DNA of 64,000 nucleotides from Pseudomonas sp. GD03944 (GCF_029839275.1 NZ_JAOCAH010000008.1:124001-188000), one strand, 5' to 3'. Shown: positions 40,373-49,556, counted from the stretch's first letter. Program-made: numbers and translations. The notes: a model not told the origin generated them from the letters alone.

Positions 40373-41814
40373 AGCTGGCTGAGTTGCAGCAGGCCGGGCG
40401 CACGCCTGCCATGCCCCTGACGATCGACGCGATTGCCGAGGCGCCGCTGAGGCTGGAGCAGCTGCTGCGCGTCCTGCCAGGGCAGCGTTATGTGGCCCGC
40501 GCGCAGTGGCAGGGGCGCACGGTATTGGCCAAGTTGCTGGTGGGCAGCAAGGCCGAGCGTCATTTCGCCCGGGAGGTCGAGGGCGCACGCCTGCTGGCCG
40601 AGCAGGGTATGAAGACGCCGGCACTGCTGGCCCAGGGCACGAGCGCTGATGGCGGCTGGCTGTTGTTCGAGTTTCTCGAAAGCGCCCGGAGCCTGGGTGA
40701 TGAGTGGGCGGCGCTGGCGCCGCAAAGCGGTCTGAGCGATGAGCGCCAGGCACTGCTGGGCGAGGCCCTGGCCGCTATCGCCCAGCTGCACCTCAAAGGG
40801 TTGTGGCAGGATGACCTGCACCTGGACAACCTGCTGCGTCATGACGGCCAATTGTGGCTGATTGACGGCGGCGGCGTGCGCGCGCAGACGCCCGGGCAGC
40901 CGCTGTCGCGGGATCAGGTGCTGAGCAATCTCGGCGTGTTCTTCGGCCAGTTGCCGGCCGAGCTCGATACGCACCTGGAAGAGCTGCTGGTGCATTACCT
41001 GCTGGTCAATGGCGAGCATGCCCTGCCGCTGGAGGCGCTGCTCAAGGAAGTGGCGGCCGTGCGGCGCTGGCGGCTGCGCGATTATCTGCGCAAGATCGCT
41101 CGGGATTGCAGCCTGTTCAGCGTACATCGCAGCAGCTCGATGTTCCGTGCGATGCGCCGCGAAGACGAAGCCCTGGTCGGGCCGTTGCTGGACCGGGCCG
41201 ATGCAGCCCTCGCTGCCGGCCAGCCGCTGAAGCAGGGCGGTTCGTCCACCGTGGCGCTGGTCGAAGCAGCAGGGCGCCGGCTGGTGGTCAAGCGCTACAA
41301 CATCAAGGGCTTGCTGCACTGGCTCAAGCGCTGCCTGCAGCCGAGCCGTGCCTGGCACAGCTGGCGCGAAGGCAATCGCCTGGGTTTCGTCGGCATCGCC
41401 ACCCCGAAGCCGCTCGGCATGCTGGAGTTGCGGACGTTCTGGTTACGCCGCCGCGCGTATCTGATTACCGAACATGCGGCCGGTGAGGATATAATCGCGC
41501 GTTTCAAGCCGTACCTGGACGAGGCCTGCGCGCCGCCAGAGCCCGAGCTTGAAGCACTGGATGAACTGTTTGGCGCCTTGTTGCGCGAGCGCATCAGTCA
41601 CGGTGATCTCAAGGGGACCAACGTGCTGTGGCAGGCGGGCCGCTGGTCACTGATCGATCTGGACGCCATGCGCCAGCACCGCAGCGACCGCAGCTTTGCG
41701 CCGGCGTATGCCCGTGACCGGGCGCGCTTCTTGCGCAACTGGCCGGCGGACAGCGTGCTGTACCGTCTGCTCGATGCACGTATACCCCTGACCGGCCCTT
41801 CGCCTGAAGCGTGA
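40369..41814 (+). CDS. Two-domain LPS kinase-like protein
   Basis: This 481-residue protein has two kinase-like halves in tandem, similar to the PAO1 gene after wapQ. The first half has QDDLHLDNLL (Asp149) and LIDGGG. The second has SHGDLKGTNVL (Asp413) and LIDLDAM. Both catalytic loops keep an Asp. The substrate is unknown, but the setting makes core sugar phosphorylation the natural guess. The ATG at 40369 has AAGGAG 8 nt upstream and overlaps the previous stop by 4 nt. The longer frame is not needed. Confidence 0.8.
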   Translation: MKLAELQQAGRTPAMPLTIDAIAEAPLRLEQLLRVLPGQRYVARAQWQGRTVLAKLLVGSKAERHFAREVEGARLLAEQGMKTPALLAQGTSADGGWLLFEFLESARSLGDEWAALAPQSGLSDERQALLGEALAAIAQLHLKGLWQDDLHLDNLLRHDGQLWLIDGGGVRAQTPGQPLSRDQVLSNLGVFFGQLPAELDTHLEELLVHYLLVNGEHALPLEALLKEVAAVRRWRLRDYLRKIARDCSLFSVHRSSSMFRAMRREDEALVGPLLDRADAALAAGQPLKQGGSSTVALVEAAGRRLVVKRYNIKGLLHWLKRCLQPSRAWHSWREGNRLGFVGIATPKPLGMLELRTFWLRRRAYLITEHAAGEDIIARFKPYLDEACAPPEPELEALDELFGALLRERISHGDLKGTNVLWQAGRWSLIDLDAMRQHRSDRSFAPAYARDRARFLRNWPADSVLYRLLDARIPLTGPSPEA

Positions 41815-41826
41815 GCCGGCAGTGCT

Positions 41827-41877
41827 GCCCCGAGACGGGGCCCTAATTAACGGAGGCCGCTGTGTTGATGCAGCGGC
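41827..41877 (+). other. Two tandem hairpins in the leader of the carbamoyltransferase gene
   Basis: GCCCC-N5-GGGGC (41827-41841) and GCCGCTG-N8-CAGCGGC (41856-41877) lie in the only sizeable gap (84 nt) of the LPS core gene run. No T-tract follows either. They could modulate read-through from the kinase genes into the outer-core genes. Confidence 0.45.
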
Positions 41878-41898
41878 GGATTTGAAGAGGCTTTTCCT

Positions 41899-43629
41899 GT
41901 GGCATTGACGATTCTCGGCCTTTCCGGCGCTCTCAGTCATGACCCATCCGCGGCGTTGTACATCGACGGCAAGCTGATCGCAGCCGCCGAAGAAGAGCGG
42001 TTCGTACGTGACAAGCACGCGAAGAATCGCATGCCCTACGAGTCGGCCAAGTTCTGCCTGGAGCAGGCCGGTATCAAACCGTCGGACGTCGACGTGGTGG
42101 CCATCCCGTTCGCGCCGATCAGCCTGTTCGGCAAGGCGCGCTGGCACTATGCCAAGCGCTACTGGTACGCCCCGGACCGTTCGCTCGATGCGATTCTGAT
42201 GGGCAATCGCCGCTACAAGCGCTACCGCAAGAAAATCGTCTGGTGCCTGGAACAACTCGGCTTCGACCCGAAGAAGATCAAGATCGAGCCGGTCGAGCAC
42301 CACCTGGCCCACGCGTCCAGCGCCTACCACTGCTCCGGCTTCACCGAGAAGACCGCGATCATGGGCATCGATGGCAAGGGCGAGTACGCCACCACCTTCT
42401 TCGGTTACGGTGAAAACGGCAAGATCCACAAGATCAAGGAATTCTACGACCCGGACTCGCTGGGTGGCCTGTACGGTGCCATCACCGAGTTCCTCGGCTT
42501 CGAGATGCTCGATGGCGAGTTCAAGGTCATGGGCATGGCGCCGTATGGCGATGCTTCCAAGTACGATTTTTCCCGTCTGGCGACGTTCGAGAATGGCGAA
42601 CTGGTGATCAACACCGAGTACGCCAACGTCATCGGCCTGCGCCGCTACAAGGAAAACGGCAAGGGTTTCTACTTCTCCAAGAAGCTGATCGAGTGGCTGG
42701 GGCCGAAGCGTGAAGGCGATATCGCCGACGACCCGTATATCCACTACGCGGCCAGCATGCAGTCGCTGTTCGAGAAACTGGCACTGCAGATGATGGACCA
42801 CTACCTGGGCGACATCCTGCGGGAAACCGGCAAGATCGCGTTCGCTGGCGGCTGCGCACTCAACGTCAAGCTGAACCAGAAGATCATCGCGCGCCCGGAG
42901 GTCAAGGAGCTGTTCGTCCAGCCAGCTTCGGGTGATGCCGGTACCTCCGTCGGTGCGGCCGCCTACGTGTCGCACAAGCGCGGCGTGCCGGTGGAGAAGA
43001 TGGAGCACGTCTACCTTGGCCCGGCCTACAGCAACGAAGACGTCATCGCGGCCTGCGCGCGCCACCCGAATGCGCCGAAATGGCAGCAGATCGACGACAT
43101 GCCGCAGCGCATCGCCAAGATCATGGTCGACGGCAACCCGGTCGCCTGGTTCCAGGGCCGCATGGAGTTCGGTCCGCGCGCCCTGGGTGGCCGCTCGATC
43201 ATCGGCTGCCCGAGCATCCCGGGCGTGGCCGACCGCATCAACGAGCAGATCAAGTTCCGCGAACGCTGGCGCCCCTTCTGCCCGTCGATGCTCGACACCG
43301 TCGGCCCGCAGATGCTCAAGGTCGACCACCCTTCGCCGTTCATGACCTTCACCTTCGAAGTGAACGAAGAATGGAAAGAACGCGTGAGCGAGGTCGTGCA
43401 CGAAGACGGCACCTCCCGCGCCCAGGTGCTCAAGCGCGAGTACAACCCGCGCTACTACGACATGATGCTGGAGCTGGAAAAACTCACCGGCAACGGCGTG
43501 TCGCTGAACACCTCCCTCAACCGCCGCGGCGAGCCCATGATCTGTTCACCGACGGATGCGCTGAACATGTTCTACGGCTCGGATCTGCAGTACCTGATCA
43601 TGGAAGACATTCTTGTCGTGAAAGAGTAG
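41899..43629 (+). CDS. wapO: Carbamoyltransferase (NodU/CmcH family), LPS heptose carbamoylation
   Basis: This 576-residue enzyme is thought to add the 7-O-carbamoyl group found on heptose II in Pseudomonas core. The N-terminal Kae1-like domain holds EHHLAHASSAY with metal-binding histidines. The C-terminal YrdC-like domain has FQGRMEFGPRALGGRSI. The start is a GTG at 41899 behind AGAGG, giving MALTILGLSGALSHDPSAAL. The symbol is given by position and homology to PA5005. GT9 and other outer-core genes follow 7 nt later. Confidence 0.88.
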   Translation: MALTILGLSGALSHDPSAALYIDGKLIAAAEEERFVRDKHAKNRMPYESAKFCLEQAGIKPSDVDVVAIPFAPISLFGKARWHYAKRYWYAPDRSLDAILMGNRRYKRYRKKIVWCLEQLGFDPKKIKIEPVEHHLAHASSAYHCSGFTEKTAIMGIDGKGEYATTFFGYGENGKIHKIKEFYDPDSLGGLYGAITEFLGFEMLDGEFKVMGMAPYGDASKYDFSRLATFENGELVINTEYANVIGLRRYKENGKGFYFSKKLIEWLGPKREGDIADDPYIHYAASMQSLFEKLALQMMDHYLGDILRETGKIAFAGGCALNVKLNQKIIARPEVKELFVQPASGDAGTSVGAAAYVSHKRGVPVEKMEHVYLGPAYSNEDVIAACARHPNAPKWQQIDDMPQRIAKIMVDGNPVAWFQGRMEFGPRALGGRSIIGCPSIPGVADRINEQIKFRERWRPFCPSMLDTVGPQMLKVDHPSPFMTFTFEVNEEWKERVSEVVHEDGTSRAQVLKREYNPRYYDMMLELEKLTGNGVSLNTSLNRRGEPMICSPTDALNMFYGSDLQYLIMEDILVVKE

Positions 43630-43636
43630 TGGGTGG

Positions 43637-44701
43637 ATGACAGTGGACGTGCATAAAGGGACGTTGCAGGCACGCGAAGGAACGCAAGTCAGTCACTCCG
43701 ACTGTCGCATCGCGTTGGTGCCCTCTCTCGGGTTGGGCGACAGCCTGATCTACCTGGTCGTGGCCAATAACCTGGCGCGGGCCGGCTACCACGTGACGAT
43801 GTTGAGTAATCACCTGGCGCATTTTGCCGAGTGGTTGCCGAATTTCGCCGTTCTGCCGTTTCCCCCGCCTGAGGAAACGCAGAGCCTCGCTGAGGACTAC
43901 GACCTCGTGCTGTCCGATTGCGGCGGGATCGTGGTCGGCCTTGACCAGGATATGGCGCAACTGGCGAAGCAGTATGTGTTCGTGGGTACGTTGCGGGTCG
44001 CCCCGGCCTTGATCCACGACCACAGCGCGCGCGTTCTGCAGCGCTGTGGGGCGGAAAAGGCGGCACTTTTGCAGGCGCTGTCCCGCTGTTCCGGCCCGTT
44101 GCGGGTGATCGACGACCCGTGCGTGACCATGGTCGAGCAGGCCGTGGCGTTCTGTCGGACCAAGTTGGGGCTCGAAAATGCGTCATGCGATCCGGGTTTC
44201 ATGATTCCCGGCGACCATGCAGCGCGCCGCCATCCCCAGCGCGTCATGCTGCACCCAACCTCCTACAATCGAAAAAAGAACTGGCCGGCCCGCAAGTACC
44301 TGCGCCTCGCCCATCGTCTCAAGCGGCAGGGTTACGATCCGCAGTTCGTTCTCTCGCCGAAGGAGCGAGCAGAGTGGGGCGAGCACCTGGGCGATGCCTT
44401 TCCGATTCCTCATTTCGCCAATGCCCGCGAGCTGGCGGCCTACCTCTACGAGTCTGGCTATATAATCGGTAACGATTCCGGCGTCGGACACCTGGCCGCA
44501 GCCCTTGGGGTGCCGGTGCTGACGGTGTATCGCAAGCGTCGAGATGGTTTCTGCTGGCGGCCAGGCTGGGGAACGAATGCGGTGGTACGCCCATACATTT
44601 CGCTTGGGGCGGTGAAAAATGCCTGGATGTATTTTTTGAGCGTTGGACAGGTAGAGCGGGCATTCGAGCGGCTGGTTGCCACGAGTGAGGTAAATGTTTG
44701 A
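43637..44701 (+). CDS. Glycosyltransferase family 9-like protein
   Basis: This 354-residue protein resembles heptosyltransferases. The N-terminal block is IALVPSLGLGDSLIYLVVANN, and the donor site is GNDSGVGHLAAALGVPVLTVY. Its sugar specificity is not known. About 27 N-terminal residues precede the first beta strand, so a later start is possible. The base composition drops from here on relative to the inner-core genes. Its TGA overlaps the next ATG by one base. Confidence 0.8.
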   Translation: MTVDVHKGTLQAREGTQVSHSDCRIALVPSLGLGDSLIYLVVANNLARAGYHVTMLSNHLAHFAEWLPNFAVLPFPPPEETQSLAEDYDLVLSDCGGIVVGLDQDMAQLAKQYVFVGTLRVAPALIHDHSARVLQRCGAEKAALLQALSRCSGPLRVIDDPCVTMVEQAVAFCRTKLGLENASCDPGFMIPGDHAARRHPQRVMLHPTSYNRKKNWPARKYLRLAHRLKRQGYDPQFVLSPKERAEWGEHLGDAFPIPHFANARELAAYLYESGYIIGNDSGVGHLAAALGVPVLTVYRKRRDGFCWRPGWGTNAVVRPYISLGAVKNAWMYFLSVGQVERAFERLVATSEVNV

Positions 44702-45636
44702 TGGGCATTGCTGGCGACAGCCCGGGCGTCACGATTTCTGTGGTAATTCCTGCCTACAACTATGCGGCAGTGCTTCCGCGTGCAATCGAGTCTGTGCTGG
44801 CCCAGGCCGAATCCGCTGGCTCGGTTGAATTGCTCGTCGTCGATGACGGCTCGACCGATGACACCGTCGAGGTGCTGGAACAACTGCTGGTTCGTTATCC
44901 GGAGCGCTTTCGTGCGCTTCGCAAAGGTAACGGCGGAGCGTCTTCTGCACGCAACGCCGGTATCCGAGAGGCGAAAGGAACATACCTCCTGTTTCTGGAT
45001 GCCGACGATGAGCTGGCGCCTGGCGCATTACAGGCCCTTTCTGAACACCTGATTGCCCATCCTTATTCGCGATTGGTCATTGGCGGCCACATTGGCGTAT
45101 CGCCGGATGGCAAGCGCCGTGAGCATGTTCCGGAATACCTTCCCGATGATCCGGTACAGCGGCTACGCGCCTATCTGCTGGACAAGCGCCTGGCCCTGTC
45201 CAACGGCGCCTGTGTCATGCACCGCGACGTGTTCGAGCGGGGTGATTACCCCGAACAATTCCGCAGTGCTGAAGATATTCCGGTGTTTGCCCAGGCGCTG
45301 GCCAACTACCCCTGTTCATTGATCGACCGGCCTTTGGCGCTGGTTCACAAGCATGACGACAGCCTGCGCCACCAGTTCAGTCACGCCAAGGCGGGCGGGC
45401 TGGCGCTGGTCGATGAAGTGTTCTCTCCCCGTCGACTGGATGCGCGCTTTCAGGGGCTTAAGCCTGAATTTTACGTGCAGCGCAGCCTGTCGCTGTTTCG
45501 CAGTGCGTACCTGGCGGGCGATGCAGATGCCGCCAAACAGTATTTCAGTGCAGCCTTCCGTTGTGACTGGCGTGTGATATTCAAAGGGTCATATATGCGC
45601 AAGGCGATACGCCTGTGGCTTGGGAAGGGCGTATGA
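44701..45636 (+). CDS. Glycosyltransferase family 2
   Basis: This 311-residue GT-A enzyme has the inverting GT2 signatures SVVIPAYNYAAVLPRAIES, VVDDGSTDDT and the DAD-type metal motif FLDADDELAP. It probably adds an outer-core sugar. The ATG at 44701 is preferred to a TTG one codon earlier. The end overlaps the next gene by 4 nt (ATGA). Confidence 0.88.
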   Translation: MGIAGDSPGVTISVVIPAYNYAAVLPRAIESVLAQAESAGSVELLVVDDGSTDDTVEVLEQLLVRYPERFRALRKGNGGASSARNAGIREAKGTYLLFLDADDELAPGALQALSEHLIAHPYSRLVIGGHIGVSPDGKRREHVPEYLPDDPVQRLRAYLLDKRLALSNGACVMHRDVFERGDYPEQFRSAEDIPVFAQALANYPCSLIDRPLALVHKHDDSLRHQFSHAKAGGLALVDEVFSPRRLDARFQGLKPEFYVQRSLSLFRSAYLAGDADAAKQYFSAAFRCDWRVIFKGSYMRKAIRLWLGKGV

Positions 45637-46775
45637 ATCGCAAGATCAAGGTTCTGCAAATGCAGAACCGCTACAACGTCAACGCCTCGGATCTGGCCGA
45701 GCAGGTGATTCAGGGGCTTCCTGCGGAGCGTTTCGAGGTCACTACCGTTTTCCTGCGTGGCAGGCCGGGGCCGGGCGAGCCCGAAAGCCGGGCTGCCCGT
45801 TCAATTTACATGGACTTCAGCCAGTCGGACCTGAAAGGGTTGAGACTGCGCGCGCTCTGGTGCCTGTATCGATTGATCCGGGCGGAGCGCTTCGATGTGG
45901 TGATCGCTCATCGCTTCAAGCCGATGAACATGATGATGTTGCTCAACCGGGTGTTGCACATTCCCCTGTGCATTGGCGTTCAGCACGGTATTGGCGATTT
46001 CGATCGCACCTACCGTCGCTGGGAGGCTCGGCGCTTGTTGAGTGATAACTGGCGGGTCGTCGGGGTTTCGCGAGCGGTGCGGGACTACCTGATCGGTTGC
46101 GATGCAGGCTTTGACACGTCGAACACCGTGCAGATCAATAACGCCATCGATATCGAGCGTGCAGAAAGTCTGCAGCACCCACGGGAAAAGGCCCGCAATT
46201 TGTTGGGCCTTCCTGGCGATGCGTTCGTATTTGGCGCCATAGGCCGGCTGGTGCCCGTCAAGGGCCATGGCACCCTGTTAAGGGCTTTCGCTGAGATCAA
46301 GGATGCCAGTCCGACAGCCTTGCTGGTGATCATTGGTGAAGGGCGGTCACGAGCTGAGCTTGAAGCGTTGATCGTGGAGTTGGGGCTGCAGGAGCGTGTT
46401 CTGCTTCTCGGGGCGAAAAACGATGCCTTGCAGTATGTGAAAGCGTTCGACGCCTTCGTCATGCCGTCCCTGAGTGAGGGCCTGCCGCTTGCGTTGTTGG
46501 AGGGTATGAGCGGGCGCCTGCCGGTGATCGGTTCGGACATCGACAGTCTGAAGCCCATTCTTGAAGACTGCGGCGGGCGCATCTTTCCGGTCGGCAACGC
46601 TCCAGCCCTTGCGCAACACCTGCGTACACTGGCTGGGCTGGATGAGTCGGCACGACGTGAAGAAGGTGAACGGGCTTACCAGTACCTGTGCCGTGAGCAT
46701 GCGATAGACACGTTCCGCGGCGAATACATAAACATCATTGAATCGTTTGAGCTGGGAGACAGAAACGGTGCGTAA
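45633..46775 (+). CDS. Glycosyltransferase family 4
   Basis: This 380-residue GT-B enzyme has a WaaG-like C-terminal domain: GAIGRLVPVKGHGTLL, then FVMPSLSEGLPLALLEGMS, where the E-x7-E type donor motif sits. The N-terminal domain (VLQMQNRYNVNASDLAEQVI) is divergent. It probably extends the outer core. The ATG at 45633 has GGAAGGG upstream. The final codons overlap the waaL start by 8 nt. Confidence 0.87.
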   Translation: MNRKIKVLQMQNRYNVNASDLAEQVIQGLPAERFEVTTVFLRGRPGPGEPESRAARSIYMDFSQSDLKGLRLRALWCLYRLIRAERFDVVIAHRFKPMNMMMLLNRVLHIPLCIGVQHGIGDFDRTYRRWEARRLLSDNWRVVGVSRAVRDYLIGCDAGFDTSNTVQINNAIDIERAESLQHPREKARNLLGLPGDAFVFGAIGRLVPVKGHGTLLRAFAEIKDASPTALLVIIGEGRSRAELEALIVELGLQERVLLLGAKNDALQYVKAFDAFVMPSLSEGLPLALLEGMSGRLPVIGSDIDSLKPILEDCGGRIFPVGNAPALAQHLRTLAGLDESARREEGERAYQYLCREHAIDTFRGEYINIIESFELGDRNGA

Positions 46776-47934
46776 TCTCTGGGATTACTTGCAAGGCGCA
46801 CGGTTGGTTATCCCAGGCATCGCCTGCTTGTTGATGGGCATCTTTCTGCCAGCCAGCAAGCTTTACCATCAAGCATTGATTTTGCTGCTCTGGGTGCCAG
46901 GCTTGGTATTGCTGTGGGTGCATCGGCGAGAGCTCAAGCACTTCGCCCATTGTTTTCTGATGTATTGCGTGTCGGCTTTTCTGCTGTGGTCGTTACTGAG
47001 CGTTACCTGGTCGCCCGCCGAGGACGCCTCTCAAGACGCGAAATACCTACTGTTCATCGTCATAACGCTGTGGATGTTCATGTTGCTGGGGAGAGTGCCT
47101 GAGCGGGTTCTGCTCACGGTGGTGGGGTACTCGGCGGCCCTGGCAGCGCTGGTTGCCGGTTATGCCTGGTTCAAGACCTACCTGCTGGAGGGGATGCCCT
47201 GGCGTTATCAGATTTCCGCAGGCTGGCAACTGGATCACTCGATCCTCGCGGCGCATGTCTTCGGTTTTTTCACGATGGCGCTTTACAACTTGAGGCCGAA
47301 AAAGCCCGTTGAAAGCCTCGGCTGGTTCTTCCTGTTGTCGCTGTGCGGGGCCTATCTGCTGTTCGCTCAGAGCAAGGGCGTCTGGATTGCCTTGTTTGCC
47401 TCTGTGTTGCTTACACCGTTGTGGCGCCCTGAGCGTATCTATAAATACATTGCCGGTGCGTGCCTGTTGGCGGTTGGTCTGTTCTTTGTCATTTCGCCTG
47501 ACGTCGTGACTCAGCGTGGATTGTCCTACCGGCCGGAGCTGATTGTTCAGGGCGTGCAGCTGTTCTTGAGCGGAAATGTAGTGCTGGGGCTGGGGCTGGG
47601 GCAGGAGTATTCATTGCACCTGAGTTCTATCGCAGCGTCCTACGATCATCCTCACAATTTGTACCTGGGCATACTGCTTCAGGTCGGGGCAGTCGGGTTC
47701 GTACTGTGGTGCCTGATGTGGGGCAGCATCGCTGTCGGTGCCTGGCAGCGGCGCACGCTGCCGCTGGCGTCCGTGGTCCTTGGTGTGTGGGTGTTCGCCT
47801 CGGTTGCTCTGCTGTCAGACGGCTTTTATGTCTGGGATAAGCCCCGTGACATCTGGTTCACCACCTGGATTCCCGTAGGCCTTGCATTGGCGCTATGGCG
47901 TATGGGCAAAAAGGCCGAGGAGCCTGCTCCATAG
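46768..47934 (+). CDS. waaL: O-antigen ligase
   Basis: This 388-residue polytopic inner-membrane protein with about 11-12 hydrophobic segments joins O antigen from undecaprenyl diphosphate to lipid A-core in the periplasm. It has the large periplasmic loop with conserved GLGLGQEY and YDHPHNLYLGI, the His region of the RfaL/Wzy_C family. I start at GTG 46768, behind GGGAG. A TTG 10 codons upstream has no ribosome site. The 3' end overlaps a gene on the opposite strand by 42 nt. Confidence 0.86.
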   Translation: MRNLWDYLQGARLVIPGIACLLMGIFLPASKLYHQALILLLWVPGLVLLWVHRRELKHFAHCFLMYCVSAFLLWSLLSVTWSPAEDASQDAKYLLFIVITLWMFMLLGRVPERVLLTVVGYSAALAALVAGYAWFKTYLLEGMPWRYQISAGWQLDHSILAAHVFGFFTMALYNLRPKKPVESLGWFFLLSLCGAYLLFAQSKGVWIALFASVLLTPLWRPERIYKYIAGACLLAVGLFFVISPDVVTQRGLSYRPELIVQGVQLFLSGNVVLGLGLGQEYSLHLSSIAASYDHPHNLYLGILLQVGAVGFVLWCLMWGSIAVGAWQRRTLPLASVVLGVWVFASVALLSDGFYVWDKPRDIWFTTWIPVGLALALWRMGKKAEEPAP

Positions 47935-48870
47935 CGTCGGTGCTTCGCCAGCGAATGCGCTGATGCAGGCTGCCCCGTCTCTGCCAAGGTGCGATTGCTG
48001 GCGCAGGAGTTTGCTCCAGTAGGTTTTCGACAGGCGCTGTGTGCCGGGCGCCTGTTCAAGCCATTTCACCAGCTCATGCATAAGCGGCAGATAGACTTCC
48101 AGTTGTTCGAGCGAAACTGGGGAGCTGTTTTTCCACAGCTGGTAATGGGTATCAACCTGCAGTTCCGTGGCGGCGAAACCACGTTCATTGAATTGTTCGC
48201 TCAGCAAGAGTTTCAGACTGGCTTCGTTTCGTTCTGCATGCTGCTGAGAGGCCTGCTGTGCATGGGTACGGTAGTGCAGCAGGGCGTGCGGGATGTTGGC
48301 CATTCGCAGGTCTGGATTGGACAGCATCAGCGAGAGGAAGAACCCAAAGTCCTCCGCAAAGACCAGCCGTTCGTCGTAGCGCAGCGCTCCGATCGCGCCG
48401 CGCCGAATCATGGCGCTCGGGTTCGCAATGGTTCTACCCAGGAACAGGTAGTTGAACCTGAGCTCTGCATCGGATGTGGGGTACCTGACTTCTCTCTCTT
48501 TACTGCCAAAGGTCTTGATCCAGCTTCCGCAGAGATCCAGGCCGCCTTGACGCATGGCGTTCAGCTGGGCCTCGAATCGAGTTGGCTGGCAGATGTCGTC
48601 GGCGTCCATTAGCGCAATGTAATCGCCTTCGCACTGCGCAAGGCCGAGGTTCCTGGCTGACGACACACCAGCATTTTCCTGCGACAGGAGCCGGATGCGG
48701 CTTTCTGTTCTCGCATACCGCTCAAGGATTTCAAAAGAGCGGTCGGTGGAGCCGTCGTTGACGATGACGATCTGATCGGCTGGCCGGGTTTGCCCGAGTA
48801 GCGAATCGAGTGTTTCGCTCAGGTAGGGCTCAGCGTTGTAGACAGGCAGCAGGACGCTCAAGCTGCTCAT
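47893..48870 (-). CDS. Glycosyltransferase family 2
   Basis: This 325-residue GT-A enzyme has SVLLPVYNAEPYLSETLDS, IVNDGSTDRS and the metal motif LMDADDICQP, followed by the catalytic-base region EDFGFFLSLM. It probably adds a core or O-antigen-related sugar. It is the only glycosyltransferase of the locus on this strand. Its last 42 nt lie inside the waaL coding end. Its ATG overlaps the stop of the upstream kinase-like gene by 4 nt. Confidence 0.88.
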   Translation of the reverse strand: MSSLSVLLPVYNAEPYLSETLDSLLGQTRPADQIVIVNDGSTDRSFEILERYARTESRIRLLSQENAGVSSARNLGLAQCEGDYIALMDADDICQPTRFEAQLNAMRQGGLDLCGSWIKTFGSKEREVRYPTSDAELRFNYLFLGRTIANPSAMIRRGAIGALRYDERLVFAEDFGFFLSLMLSNPDLRMANIPHALLHYRTHAQQASQQHAERNEASLKLLLSEQFNERGFAATELQVDTHYQLWKNSSPVSLEQLEVYLPLMHELVKWLEQAPGTQRLSKTYWSKLLRQQSHLGRDGAACISAFAGEAPTLWSRLLGLFAHTP

Positions 48871-49556
48871 GGCTTGTTCTCTGGCTTGGCGCTCTGAATG
48901 TTCGGTGCCATGAACAAGTTTTTCAGAAACTCGGAGAATTCATTCCTTTCCTTGGGGTTCAGGTGTTCACAATAGGCCGCAATGAACTTATCGCGATGGG
49001 CATCCAGCATCGCAACATCTGCGCTGTACCGGAACAGGTGGCGGAAGTTGCGTTTTCTTTTTTGATTGCCGATGGGGTTTCGCAGAACTTTCATGTCGGC
49101 AATATCAATTAATCCAAGCGGGCTTTCCGGGGTTTTCACGATGTTGCCGAGGTGCAGAGAGCGGAAGTACACGCCGGAATGATGAAGCCTGGCGATGAAC
49201 GTACCGAGTGCGGTGGTCAGCTCGGCATGGCGTTCGCCCGTCTCTTTGAATACTTGCCGGAGCGTCGCCCCAGGCAACGGCCAATAATGGACGGCAGTCC
49301 GCTCTATGCTCGCGATGGCATACGTGGCGATGATTGTTGGGCAAGGGACCTGCAGCGTTTGCAGACTTTCGGCATTCAGCGCGAAACGCACGGCGTAGGG
49401 CCGATACAGTTCTGAAGAAATTAAGCGTTTGCGGCGAAAGAGTTTGAGAAAACTGCCATCAGACAATTTCAGGACTTTCTCTCCATGATGATCGGCTTCA
49501 ATCAACTCGGCGTGCTGGCGAAGTGACAGGAACTGCTCATTGGAGATAGGGGTCAT
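48867..49556 (-). CDS. LPS kinase-like protein lacking the catalytic Asp
   Basis: This 229-residue kinase-fold protein is similar to the small protein between waaL and msbA in P. aeruginosa. The N lobe has KVLKLSDGSFLKLFRRK with the ATP lysine region. The catalytic loop is FRSLHLGNIV, so Ser133 replaces the usual Asp. The following LIDIADM keeps the second metal Asp. It may be a pseudokinase or a heptose-binding partner. It is divergent from msbA and forms a two-gene unit with the GT2 gene. Confidence 0.75.
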   Translation of the reverse strand: MTPISNEQFLSLRQHAELIEADHHGEKVLKLSDGSFLKLFRRKRLISSELYRPYAVRFALNAESLQTLQVPCPTIIATYAIASIERTAVHYWPLPGATLRQVFKETGERHAELTTALGTFIARLHHSGVYFRSLHLGNIVKTPESPLGLIDIADMKVLRNPIGNQKRKRNFRHLFRYSADVAMLDAHRDKFIAAYCEHLNPKERNEFSEFLKNLFMAPNIQSAKPENKP

